Positions 55,641 through 63,596 of a DNA stretch of 64,000 nucleotides are shown in pieces. The translations under genes were made by a program, and so were the position numbers. The stretch is from Thioclava marina. Its GTDB lineage: Bacteria > Pseudomonadota > Alphaproteobacteria > Rhodobacterales > Rhodobacteraceae. How positions within the stretch are numbered: the stretch's first letter is position 1; each line of letters begins with the position of its first letter. The stretch spans positions 682,001 to 746,000 of the forward strand of contig NZ_MPZS01000002.1 in NCBI RefSeq assembly GCF_002020135.1, written 5' to 3'. The notes under the pieces are model-generated. The model had not been told where the DNA came from, did no database searches, and worked only from the letters and a program-made list of their open reading frames with translations.

Positions 55641-57644
55641 ATGCAGGACGAGAGGGCGGGGGCAACCCCGAAGGAAAGCGCGCGCGCAGAGCGTGTGGCG
55701 CAGTTAGAGGATAGGCAAGCGGAGCCCGCCAGCGCGCAGGGCGAGATTGCAACCGAGACCCGGGAGGGGGCGGCGCAATCCGTTACCTCGGCCCGGACGG
55801 AGGGTGGTGCGGACACTTTCCAGGAGGCACGTGTCCCCGCGCAAAAAGCCTCTGGCTCCCCACCCGCACCGCCCTCCACTCCACACTTCCACAAACGGCT
55901 GGGACCGGCCGATTACACCCGCACGCTGGGCGAGATGAAACGCAGGCTGCGGGCGAACCTCGCCTTCGTGGTGCTGATGACCTGCGCGACGAATATCCTT
56001 GTGCTCGCGGTGCCGATCTACCTGTTCCAGATCTCGGACCGGGTCTTCACCTCGCGCTCCACCGATACGCTGGTGATGCTGACGATCGTGATCGGCGGGG
56101 CAATCGTTGTGCAGACGCTTCTCGATGCGGTGCGACGCCTCGTGCTGATGCGCTCGGCGGTGGATGTGGCCGCGCGGCTGGGCGCGCCGGTCCTGTCGGC
56201 GGCGGCGCAGGCCTCGCTGCATTCCAACGGGCGCGAATATCAGGTGCTGGGCGATCTGGGAGCGCTGCGCAGCTTTCTGGTCTCCGGGACGCTGCTGTCC
56301 TTTCTCGACGTGCCGTTCGCACCGATCTTCGTGCTCGCGGTCTTCCTGATCCATCCGCATCTGGGCACCATCGTGGTGGTCACGGCACTGCTGCTGATGG
56401 TCTTTGCCTGGATCAACCAGCGCATCACCTCGGACGGGTTCCGGCGCGCCAATATCGCGCAGACCAAGGCGAACCTTCACCTCGAGTCGATGTCGCGCAA
56501 CAGCCAGATCATCAACGCGATGGCGATGATCCCCGAGGCGGTGGCGATCTGGGGGCGCGACACCGCAGCCTCGCTGCGCGCGCAGACCGAGGCGCAGGAT
56601 CGCAACGTCGTCACCGCCTCGGCCTCGCGGATGTTTCGGCTCTTCACCCAGATCGGGATGCTCGGCTGGGGCGCCTATCTCGCACTCGACGGGCAGCTGA
56701 CGGGCGGCATGGTGATCGCGGCCTCGATCGTCGCGGGCCGCGCTCTGGCACCGATCGAAGGGGCGATCGAGGGCTGGAATTCGTTTCTGCTCGCGCGTGG
56801 AGCCTATGACCGGGTGGGCCACCTGCTTGCCGGCGCGAAAAGCCGCAACGACAAGCTGCGCCTGCCGAAAGTGGAAGGGCGGCTGGACGTCGAGCGTCTC
56901 CTTTATGTGCCCCAAGGTACGAAACATGTGGTGCTCAATGCGCTGACCTTCTCGCTGGCCCCCGGTGATCAGCTCGCGATCATCGGCAATTCCGGGGCGG
57001 GCAAGACGACGCTGGGCAAGATGCTGGTGGGCTCGATCCTGCCGACCTCCGGCGCGGTGCGGCTCGACCTGATGGATATTCGCAACTGGGATCCGCGCCA
57101 GTTCGGCGAGTGCATCGGCTACCTGCCGCAGGACGTGCAGCTGTTTCCCGGCACGATCAAGCAGAACATCGCCCGGATGCGCGAGGATGCGAGCGATGCC
57201 GCAATTCACCGCGCGGCCGCCCTGGCCGATGTGCATGAGATGATCGCGGGGCTGCCGCAGGGCTACGAGACTGTGGTCGCCGCCGATGGCTCGCCGCTGT
57301 CTGGCGGACAGAAACAGCGGATCGGCCTGGCGCGCGCCTTCTTTGGCGATCCGAAATTCGTGGTGCTCGACGAGCCGAATTCCAACCTCGACACGGCGGG
57401 AGACGCCGCGCTGGTGCGCGCGCTGGGGCATGCGAAAGCGAGCGGGATCACGGTGGTCGTGGTCACGCAAAAACCGTCTCTGCTGAGTGCCGTGGACAAG
57501 ATCATGCTGCTCGCCGACGGCAATATCGCGATGTTCGGCTGGCGCGACCAGATGCTCGCCGAACTGGAGCGGCGCAAGCGCTCGCAGGCGGGACAGGTAC
57601 AACAGCGGCCCGGTGCCGCGCCCTTGCAAGGAGCCCCGGCATGA
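55641..57644 (+). CDS. Type I secretion ABC transporter/permease (PrtD-like)
   Basis: The 667-residue protein joins a membrane domain (helices about 110-390) to an ATPase domain. It has no C39 peptidase or CLD domain; the first 90 residues are low-complexity Glu/Ala/Pro-rich. Walker A is IIGNSGAGKTTLGKM (about 448), signature SGGQKQRIGLARAF, Walker B FVVLDEPNSNLD. The switch (H-loop) residue is Gln610 in VVVTQKPSLL, where nearly all relatives have His. It lies 35 bp after the repeat-protein gene and overlaps the adaptor gene by 4 bp (ATGA), so it very probably exports the two repeat proteins. Confidence 0.93.
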   Translation: MQDERAGATPKESARAERVAQLEDRQAEPASAQGEIATETREGAAQSVTSARTEGGADTFQEARVPAQKASGSPPAPPSTPHFHKRLGPADYTRTLGEMKRRLRANLAFVVLMTCATNILVLAVPIYLFQISDRVFTSRSTDTLVMLTIVIGGAIVVQTLLDAVRRLVLMRSAVDVAARLGAPVLSAAAQASLHSNGREYQVLGDLGALRSFLVSGTLLSFLDVPFAPIFVLAVFLIHPHLGTIVVVTALLLMVFAWINQRITSDGFRRANIAQTKANLHLESMSRNSQIINAMAMIPEAVAIWGRDTAASLRAQTEAQDRNVVTASASRMFRLFTQIGMLGWGAYLALDGQLTGGMVIAASIVAGRALAPIEGAIEGWNSFLLARGAYDRVGHLLAGAKSRNDKLRLPKVEGRLDVERLLYVPQGTKHVVLNALTFSLAPGDQLAIIGNSGAGKTTLGKMLVGSILPTSGAVRLDLMDIRNWDPRQFGECIGYLPQDVQLFPGTIKQNIARMREDASDAAIHRAAALADVHEMIAGLPQGYETVVAADGSPLSGGQKQRIGLARAFFGDPKFVVLDEPNSNLDTAGDAALVRALGHAKASGITVVVVTQKPSLLSAVDKIMLLADGNIAMFGWRDQMLAELERRKRSQAGQVQQRPGAAPLQGAPA

Positions 57645-58981
57645 GCATGCAGTTGACCAATGACGGCGCGCCCGAGTGGTTTGCCGAAGTGCCGCGCTCG
57701 ATCCGCGGGCTGGTGCTGACGGGGCTCGCGATCTTCGCGCTGGCCTTCGGAGGGTTCGGCGTCTGGGCCTTCACCGCGCCGCTGGCCGCCGCCGTAATGG
57801 CGCCGGGTTCCTTCGTGGCGACGGGCCGCAACAAGATGATCCAGCACCTCGAGGGCGGGATCATCAAGGAAATCCACGTCTCCGAGGGCGATTTCGTCAC
57901 CGCGGGTCAGCCGCTGATGCGTCTGGACGAGACCTCGGCGCTGGCCAATGAGCGCGCTCTGTTCCTGCGCCGTGCGCGGCTTGAGGCGATGGAGGCGCGG
58001 ATCCTGGCCGAGTATGACGGCTGGCGCGCGCTGGTCTTTCCCGACTGGCTGAGCGAGGCGCGCCGCGATCCCGAAATCGCCGCGATGATGGACTCGCAAC
58101 AGCTGTCCTTCGACGTGACGAAAGCGCGGGTGCAAAGCGAGCTCGACCTGCTTTCACGCAACATCTCGGCGATGGAGAGCCGCGCCGATGGTTACCGCGC
58201 CCAGCTGACCGCGACGAAGGCGCAACATGCGCTGCTGAGCGAGGATCACGAGAGCAAGGCCCAGCTTTTCGAAAGCGGGCTGATCCGGCGCACCGAACTC
58301 AATGCGCTGCGCCGTGCGCTCGCGGATGCCGAGGGACAGATCGGGCGGCTTCACGCAGAGGTCGCCGAGAGCGAGGAGATGCGCGCGAAATACGAGGCGC
58401 AGAAGACCCAGACGATCGAGACCCATCGTCAGGCCGCGCTCGATGAGCTGGAAAGCGTGCAGGCCGAACTCGATTCCGTGCGTGAACAGGAGCGCAAGGC
58501 GAACTCCGTCCTCAAGCGCGTGGTGATCGACAGCCCCGTTTCGGGCACGGTGGTGCGGCTGAACTATTCGGGCGTCGGCGGCGTGGTCGAGGCAGGCAAG
58601 GTGATTGCCGAGATCCTGCCCTCGGAAGCGCCGCTGATCATCGAGACGATGATCGCACGCACCGATATCGACGCAGTGAAGGTGGGTCAGGCGGCCTCGG
58701 TGCGGCTTTCGGCGCTCAACCAGCGCACCACGCCGATCCTGACCGGCGAGGTCTATTACATCTCGGCCGATGCCATCGTGGAGCGCTCGGGCGATCAGCC
58801 GCGCGAGGTCTATCTCGCCCGGATCCGCCTTCCCGCCTCCGAGCTGCGGCGCGTTCCGGGCTTCGCACCGATGCCCGGGATGCCGGTCGAGGTGATGATC
58901 CAGACGGCCTCGCGCAGCTTCGCGCAATACATAGCGAAACCGGTGGTCGACTCGATGAATCGGGCCTTCCGGGAGCATTGA
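57641..58981 (+). CDS. HlyD-family type I secretion membrane fusion protein
   Basis: The 446-residue adaptor has one membrane helix (about 24-46; GLVLTGLAIFALAFGGFGVW). A periplasmic half-lipoyl segment (GSFVATGRNKMIQHLEGGII with KEIHVSEGDFV) and a long coiled coil (about 130-290) follow. The second lipoyl half is VVIDSPVSGTVVRLNYSGVG, and a beta-barrel domain ends the protein. It links the ABC transporter to a TolC-type outer-membrane channel. ATGA overlap with the transporter gene shows coupling. No TolC gene is in the window, so a shared channel is likely used. Confidence 0.94.
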   Translation: MSMQLTNDGAPEWFAEVPRSIRGLVLTGLAIFALAFGGFGVWAFTAPLAAAVMAPGSFVATGRNKMIQHLEGGIIKEIHVSEGDFVTAGQPLMRLDETSALANERALFLRRARLEAMEARILAEYDGWRALVFPDWLSEARRDPEIAAMMDSQQLSFDVTKARVQSELDLLSRNISAMESRADGYRAQLTATKAQHALLSEDHESKAQLFESGLIRRTELNALRRALADAEGQIGRLHAEVAESEEMRAKYEAQKTQTIETHRQAALDELESVQAELDSVREQERKANSVLKRVVIDSPVSGTVVRLNYSGVGGVVEAGKVIAEILPSEAPLIIETMIARTDIDAVKVGQAASVRLSALNQRTTPILTGEVYYISADAIVERSGDQPREVYLARIRLPASELRRVPGFAPMPGMPVEVMIQTASRSFAQYIAKPVVDSMNRAFREH

Positions 58982-59239
58982 GACTGGGCGTCACGCGAAG
59001 TTCTCGAATTTTTTCGCCGGAAACCCGCATTCCGGCGAAAAAACTCGTGACCCCACATAAACATTATATTTCATATGGATAGGGCGAAATTTAAACCGCC
59101 TCTAAATTCCTGACAAAAATAATCGATCACAAAGGCGTAAAAATACCAGAGTTCATTTGTCAGAGATCAAATTCATGGCTATCTGCGGTGTGTAGAGATC
59201 GGGTGAACAGAGTCGTTCCCGCCACCGGAGTTGATGATC
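58982..59239. other. Gap between the secretion operon and feoAB
   Basis: These 258 bp hold no gene and are markedly AT-rich against the flanking DNA. A perfect 13-bp stem TTTTTTCGCCGGA / TCCGGCGAAAAAA lies at 59009-59043. The T run precedes and the A run follows, the reverse of a terminator for either strand. A possible FNR site is at 59157-59170. Confidence 0.6.
59157..59170. promoter_or_regulatory. Possible FNR-type site upstream of feoA
   Basis: TTGTC-AGAG-ATCAA resembles the FNR/FnrL dyad TTGAT-N4-ATCAA; the right half is perfect and the left has two changes. In purple Rhodobacteraceae feo genes are activated by FnrL without oxygen, when iron is ferrous. The position, 70 bp ahead of the start, would suit this. 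Confidence 0.45.
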
Positions 59240-59527
59240 ATGAAGGCAAGCGCTGAAAAGATCGAAACCTGCAAATGCGCCTACCCGCTTGGCCAGTGCC
59301 GACGCGGGTTCAAGGGAACTCTGGTCTCGGTCTGCCCGCTCGCCGGCGAGAACGGTTACGACGCGGACGAGCTGGAACTGCGCCTTCTCGAGCTTGGCTT
59401 CATCGAGGGCGCTTCGGTGCACGTGCTGCATGAAGGCCCGTTCGGGCGCGACCCGATCGCGGTTCGCGTCAATGACACCACGGTCGCCCTGCGCCGTAGT
59501 GAAGCGATGGCCATCCTCGCGGAATGA
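59240..59527 (+). CDS. feoA: Ferrous iron transport protein A
   Basis: The 95-residue SH3-like protein starts at the ATG at 59240 (GGAG 9 bases upstream; an in-frame ATG at 59234 is too close). The FeoA core is clear: ELRLLELGFIEGASVHVLHE preceded by CPLAG and followed by PFGRDPIAVRVNDTTVALRR. Before it, four cysteines (11, 13, 20, 32) in CKCAYPLGQCRR are unusual for FeoA and could bind metal or an Fe-S cluster. It overlaps feoB by 4 bp. Confidence 0.92.
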   Translation: MKASAEKIETCKCAYPLGQCRRGFKGTLVSVCPLAGENGYDADELELRLLELGFIEGASVHVLHEGPFGRDPIAVRVNDTTVALRRSEAMAILAE

Positions 59528-61431
59528 GCTCGGCCCCCGCCATAAACCCGCCCCAAGCCAGCCAGCCCGATCCAGACGCTCAGCCCATCGAGGTTGCGCT
59601 GGTCGGTGCGCCCAACTGCGGCAAGACGGCGCTGTTCAACGCGATGACCGGCGCAACCGCGAAGGTCGGGAACTATTCCGGCGTGACCGTCGAGCGCAAG
59701 GTGGGCATCGCGACCACGCCCGAGGGGCGCAAGTTCTCGGTCATCGACCTGCCCGGCACACATAGCCTGCGCGCCCGTTCCCCGGACGAAGAAGTCACGC
59801 GCGATGTGCTTCTGGGTCAGCGCAAGGGCGAGCGCGTTCCCGACATGATCCTCGCGGTGGGCGATGCGACCAACCTGCGCGGCGCCTTGCGTCTGGTCTC
59901 CGAACTCAAGAAGGTCGGCCTTCCGATCGTGATGATCCTCAACATGATCGACATTGCGCGCCATCGCGGGCTCCAGATCGACCATGAGGCGCTGAGTGCG
60001 GAACTCGGCATTCCCGTCATCCCCGCGACGGCGGTGCGCAAGGGCGGGCTCGACCTGCTGTGGCAGACCGTCGACCCGCTGCTCAAGGCCGGACTGGCCG
60101 AGCCGCAACCCAGCAGCTGGGAGGTTCCCAGCACGCATGACATGCGCGTCGCGATGCGCGAGGCCGAGCGGCTGGTGAACGCGCATGTGATCCGCCCGCC
60201 CGAGCCCGATACGGTCTCGGCCAAGATCGACCGGGTGGTGCTCAATCCCTTTGCCGGGCCGGTGATCCTGCTCGCGATCCTCTTCGTGATGTTCCAGGCC
60301 GTGTTTTCCTGGGCCGCGCCCTTCATGGACGCGATCGACGCGGGCTTTACCTGGCTGGGCGGGATCGTGACCGCCGTGGTTCCCGAGGGGCTGGTGCAGA
60401 GCTTCCTTGCCGACGGGATCATCGCCGGCATCGGCTCGGTGATCATCTTCCTGCCGCAAATCCTGTTCACCTTCCTCTTCATCCTGCTGCTGGAAGATTT
60501 CGGCTACATGGCACGCGCAGCCTTCCTGATGGATCGGATCATGGGGCGTGCGGGGCTGAACGGGCGGGCCTTCATTCCGCTGCTGTCCAGCTTTGCCTGC
60601 GCAATCCCCGGCATCATGGCGGCGCGCGTGATCGACAACAAGCACGACCGGCTGACGACGATCCTCGTGGCGCCCTTGATGACCTGCTCGGCGCGCATTC
60701 CCGTCTACACGCTGATCATCGCGGCCTTCATCCCGAACCGCACGGTGCTGGGCGGTCTGAGCCTGCAGGGGCTGGTGATGTTCGGGCTTTATGCGGCGGG
60801 CGTATTCTCGGTGCTCGCGGTGGCTTTCGTGGCGCGCTACGTATTCGCCCGCGAAGAGCGCCACGCGCCGCTGATGCTGGATCTGCCCGATTACAAGATG
60901 CCGATCCTGCGCAATATCGCGCTTGGCCTTTACCAGCGTGCGCGGATCTTCCTGCGCCGCGCAGGCACGGTGATCTTCTGGGCGACGGTGGTGATCTGGG
61001 TGCTCTCGACCTTCCCGCTACCGCCCGAAGGCGCCACGGAACCGGCAATCAACTATTCCTTCGCCGCGATGATCGGCAAATTCATCGCCCCCGTTCTGGC
61101 GCCGCTGGGCTTCAACTGGCAGATCGCGGTGGCGCTCGTTCCCGGCATGGCCGCGCGCGAGGTGATGGTCGCGGGTCTGGCCACCGTCTATGCGGTCGGC
61201 GGCGAGAGCGGGCTGGTGCATCTGCTGGCCGACCAGTGGAGCCTTGCGACCGCGCTGGCCGTCCTCGCCTGGTTCATCTTCGCGCCGCAATGCATCTCGA
61301 CGCTGGCAGTGATCCGGCGCGAGGCGGGGTCGGCGAAATGGATGTGGGTCGCGGTGGGCTACATGTTCGCGCTGGCCTATATCGCGGCCTTCCTGACCTA
61401 CCGGATCGCGGTGGCGCTCGGCGCGGGCTGA
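59524..61431 (+). CDS. feoB: Ferrous iron transporter FeoB
   Basis: The 635-residue inner-membrane transporter brings in ferrous iron. The N-terminal G domain has G1 VGAPNCGKTALFNA, G2 NYSGVTVE, G3 IDLPGTHS and G4 LNMIDIA, then a helical guanine-dissociation-inhibitor-like spacer (about 175-235). The membrane part carries the two Gate regions (SSFACAIPGIMAARVIDNKH; LVPGMAAREVMVAGLATVYA) that contain the conserved Cys in SSFACAIPG. Length is on the short side because the C-terminal cytoplasmic part is small. The start overlaps feoA (ATGA). Confidence 0.97.
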   Translation: MSSAPAINPPQASQPDPDAQPIEVALVGAPNCGKTALFNAMTGATAKVGNYSGVTVERKVGIATTPEGRKFSVIDLPGTHSLRARSPDEEVTRDVLLGQRKGERVPDMILAVGDATNLRGALRLVSELKKVGLPIVMILNMIDIARHRGLQIDHEALSAELGIPVIPATAVRKGGLDLLWQTVDPLLKAGLAEPQPSSWEVPSTHDMRVAMREAERLVNAHVIRPPEPDTVSAKIDRVVLNPFAGPVILLAILFVMFQAVFSWAAPFMDAIDAGFTWLGGIVTAVVPEGLVQSFLADGIIAGIGSVIIFLPQILFTFLFILLLEDFGYMARAAFLMDRIMGRAGLNGRAFIPLLSSFACAIPGIMAARVIDNKHDRLTTILVAPLMTCSARIPVYTLIIAAFIPNRTVLGGLSLQGLVMFGLYAAGVFSVLAVAFVARYVFAREERHAPLMLDLPDYKMPILRNIALGLYQRARIFLRRAGTVIFWATVVIWVLSTFPLPPEGATEPAINYSFAAMIGKFIAPVLAPLGFNWQIAVALVPGMAAREVMVAGLATVYAVGGESGLVHLLADQWSLATALAVLAWFIFAPQCISTLAVIRREAGSAKWMWVAVGYMFALAYIAAFLTYRIAVALGAG

Positions 61432-61567
61432 TCGACTGCGACGATTTGCGCTTTGGACTGCAACAAATCTGGCGCAGAGGTGAGATGTGGTGAGCTTCCC
61501 CCCACCTTGAGATTCGCGTCCGCTTCGCGATGATGCCCGAAGACAGTCACGACAAAGAGAGCCCCGG

Positions 61568-62215
61568 ATGATCAGCCGCCGCCTCGCAGCCCTCGCGGGC
61601 CTCCTCGCCCTTCTCGCTCCGCAAATGGCTGCGGCCCATATCACTCAGACCGGCTCGGGCGGGTTCACCGCCGGGTTCGAGCATCCGCTCTCGGGCTATG
61701 ACCATTTCCTCGCGATGTTCTCGGTTGGCCTGTGGGGCGCGCAGATGGGTGGGCGGCGCGTCTGGTCGCTGCCCGTGACCTTTCCGATGATCATGGTCGT
61801 GGGCGGCGTCATCGGCATTCTCGGCCTGCCTCTGCCCGGGATCGAGATCGGCATCGCACTCTCGATCATCGTGCTCGGCCTCGCGATCGCGGCGGCCTGG
61901 AAACCCGCCGAATGGGTATCGCTGGCGATCATCGCGGTCTTCGCGCTCTATCACGGCTACGCGCATGGCGCCGAGCTGCCGATGGCCGCCGACCCGGCCG
62001 ATTTCGCCATCGGCTTCGTGCTCGCGACCGGCATGATCCACGTGATCGGCGTGGGCGTCGGGCTGGTGCTGGAGCCGATCCGGCACGGGCAGTTCTCGAA
62101 GCTGCTGGGCGTGCTCATCGCCGTGGTGGGACTGGGTTTCCTTGCGCTCGCTCTGGGCTATCTGCAATCGCAACTCGGTTTCCTGCAAGGCGGGCTGTAC
62201 CTCTTTGGCAAGTGA
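61568..62215 (+). CDS. HupE/UreJ-family nickel/cobalt transporter-like protein
   Basis: The 215-residue protein has a signal peptide or first helix (RRLAALAGLLALLAPQMAAA) and then about six membrane helices. The family motif is HPLSGYDHFLAMFSVGLWGA near residue 39, with a second histidine-rich helix LYHGYAHGAELP (about 138). HupE/UreJ proteins are linked to nickel uptake for hydrogenase and urease. No hydrogenase or urease gene is nearby, so cobalt for B12 is equally possible. It begins a three-gene unit with the following two. Confidence 0.9.
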   Translation: MISRRLAALAGLLALLAPQMAAAHITQTGSGGFTAGFEHPLSGYDHFLAMFSVGLWGAQMGGRRVWSLPVTFPMIMVVGGVIGILGLPLPGIEIGIALSIIVLGLAIAAAWKPAEWVSLAIIAVFALYHGYAHGAELPMAADPADFAIGFVLATGMIHVIGVGVGLVLEPIRHGQFSKLLGVLIAVVGLGFLALALGYLQSQLGFLQGGLYLFGK

Positions 62216-63008
62216 GCTTTCACATCGCGAGACCACCACGCACGGCTGGCTGCGTCATCTGTGGGTGCTGGCGGGGCTGACGGCGCTGATCGTGCTGGCG
62301 CTGATCCCGCCCGCCCAACGCGGCGAGACAGGCGCCTGGCTGATCCGCGACGCGCTCGCGGTCGAGCGGCTCTTCCCGATCTTCGGCTTCGGCATCGCGC
62401 TTGCGCTGGTGCCGGTGCGGCGCGCGCAGATCGCGGCGCTTTTGTGGGTGATGGGCATGGGGCTGGGGCTCGCCTTCCGGATCGAGCTGATGGCCGCGCT
62501 CCAGCAGATCCCCGGCGCGATTACGCATCACTTCCTGACCCTGCCGATCACCGCGATCACGGTGGGCGCGACACTGGCGCTCGGGCGTGGGCCGCGCCCG
62601 GTGCTGATCGTGCCGGCGGGACTGATCCTCGGGATTTTCTACGCGCTCTCGGTGAAGCTGTCGGACCCGAGCTTTGGCGGCAGGCCGTGGATCTTCCTTG
62701 CGGGCATGGGGCTTGCGATCTGGCTGATGGGCGCGGTCGTACTGATCCTGCGCAGCTGGCAGGCGAGCTGGTTCGAGATCGCGGGCCGGATCATCGGTAG
62801 CTGGCTCGTGGCGATCGGCCTTCTCTACGGGGGCGTCGCGCTGATGGGCAACAAGCTCAAACCCAAGACCGCACCCCCGGCCAATGCCGCATCCGAGAAC
62901 GCCCCCGCTGCGCAAAACGCCGTGCCCGGGGCCGATGAATTCCCCAGTTTCGGCGCCCCGCCCCCGGCCGCCCCGCCCGGCCAGAAAAAACCGGATTTCC
63001 AGCCATGA
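62205..63008 (+). CDS. Multi-pass membrane protein of unknown function
   Basis: The most likely start is a TTG at 62205, overlapping the HupE stop by 11 bp, with AAGGCGG upstream; no ATG fits in frame. The 267-residue product has six or seven membrane helices (first HLWVLAGLTALIVLALIPPA) and a Pro/Ala-rich cytoplasmic tail (about 225-267). HupE-like features include FRIELMAALQQIPGAITHHF, with a His pair within a membrane segment. Position between HupE and the EF-hand protein suggests a partner in the same metal system. The family is not recognised. Confidence 0.8.
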   Translation: MASELSHRETTTHGWLRHLWVLAGLTALIVLALIPPAQRGETGAWLIRDALAVERLFPIFGFGIALALVPVRRAQIAALLWVMGMGLGLAFRIELMAALQQIPGAITHHFLTLPITAITVGATLALGRGPRPVLIVPAGLILGIFYALSVKLSDPSFGGRPWIFLAGMGLAIWLMGAVVLILRSWQASWFEIAGRIIGSWLVAIGLLYGGVALMGNKLKPKTAPPANAASENAPAAQNAVPGADEFPSFGAPPPAAPPGQKKPDFQP

Positions 63009-63589
63009 TCCGCCCAGTCCTGTTCGCCGCCCTTCTCGCGGCCACGCCGCTCACCTCGAACGCTCACCCCGAGGACGAGATCCTGATCCGCATGCTCGTC
63101 GGCATGGACAAGGGCCAGATCACCCATATCGGCGAGAGCTGGACCTTCGACCCCACCGTCTCCGACTGGCTGATCCAGAGCTTCGACGCCGATGGCGACG
63201 GACAGTTCTCGGGCGATGAACTCGGCGCTTTGCAGGAAGCTGCACGGCAGAACTCGGAGGGGTCCTATTTCTACACCCGGATCTGGAAAGGGACCGAGCA
63301 ACTGCCCGATCCGCAGATCTACGGCTTTCAGGCGACGGTGAAGGACGGCTCGGTGACGATGGCTTTCGCGCTGGCGCTCGCCGCGCCGGAAGACCCCAAC
63401 GCCCTGAGAATCGAGATGTATGACCCGGAAAATCTCACCGGTCTCGTGCCGGTGAAGGAGAACCCGGTGGTGATCCGTGGCTTGAACGATGGCGAGACCT
63501 GCGTGCCTGCGGTCGCGGTGAACAAGCCCGATATCCATGGCGGGCCCGATGCGATCCCGATCGCGCTGACGATGGCCTGCAACGGCTGA
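63005..63589 (+). CDS. Exported DUF1007-like protein with EF-hand motif
   Basis: The 194-residue protein starts MIRPVLFAALLAATPLTSNA, a signal peptide cleaved before HPEDEIL. A full EF-hand calcium loop lies at DADGDGQFSGDELG (about 61-74). The rest (QIYGFQATVKDGSVTMAFAL; NPVVIRGLNDGETCVPAVAV) fits DUF1007, a periplasmic family found next to nickel/cobalt transporters. It overlaps the preceding gene by 4 bp (ATGA). A role as a periplasmic metal-binding partner of the HupE-type protein is a reasonable inference. Confidence 0.82.
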   Translation: MIRPVLFAALLAATPLTSNAHPEDEILIRMLVGMDKGQITHIGESWTFDPTVSDWLIQSFDADGDGQFSGDELGALQEAARQNSEGSYFYTRIWKGTEQLPDPQIYGFQATVKDGSVTMAFALALAAPEDPNALRIEMYDPENLTGLVPVKENPVVIRGLNDGETCVPAVAVNKPDIHGGPDAIPIALTMACNG

Positions 63590-63596
63590 ACCAGCT

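Noticed and set aside
61432-61567. Cobalamin or nickel riboswitch ahead of the HupE-like gene
   Set aside because: The gap is only 136 bp and I see no B12-box-like sequence or conserved multi-stem fold.
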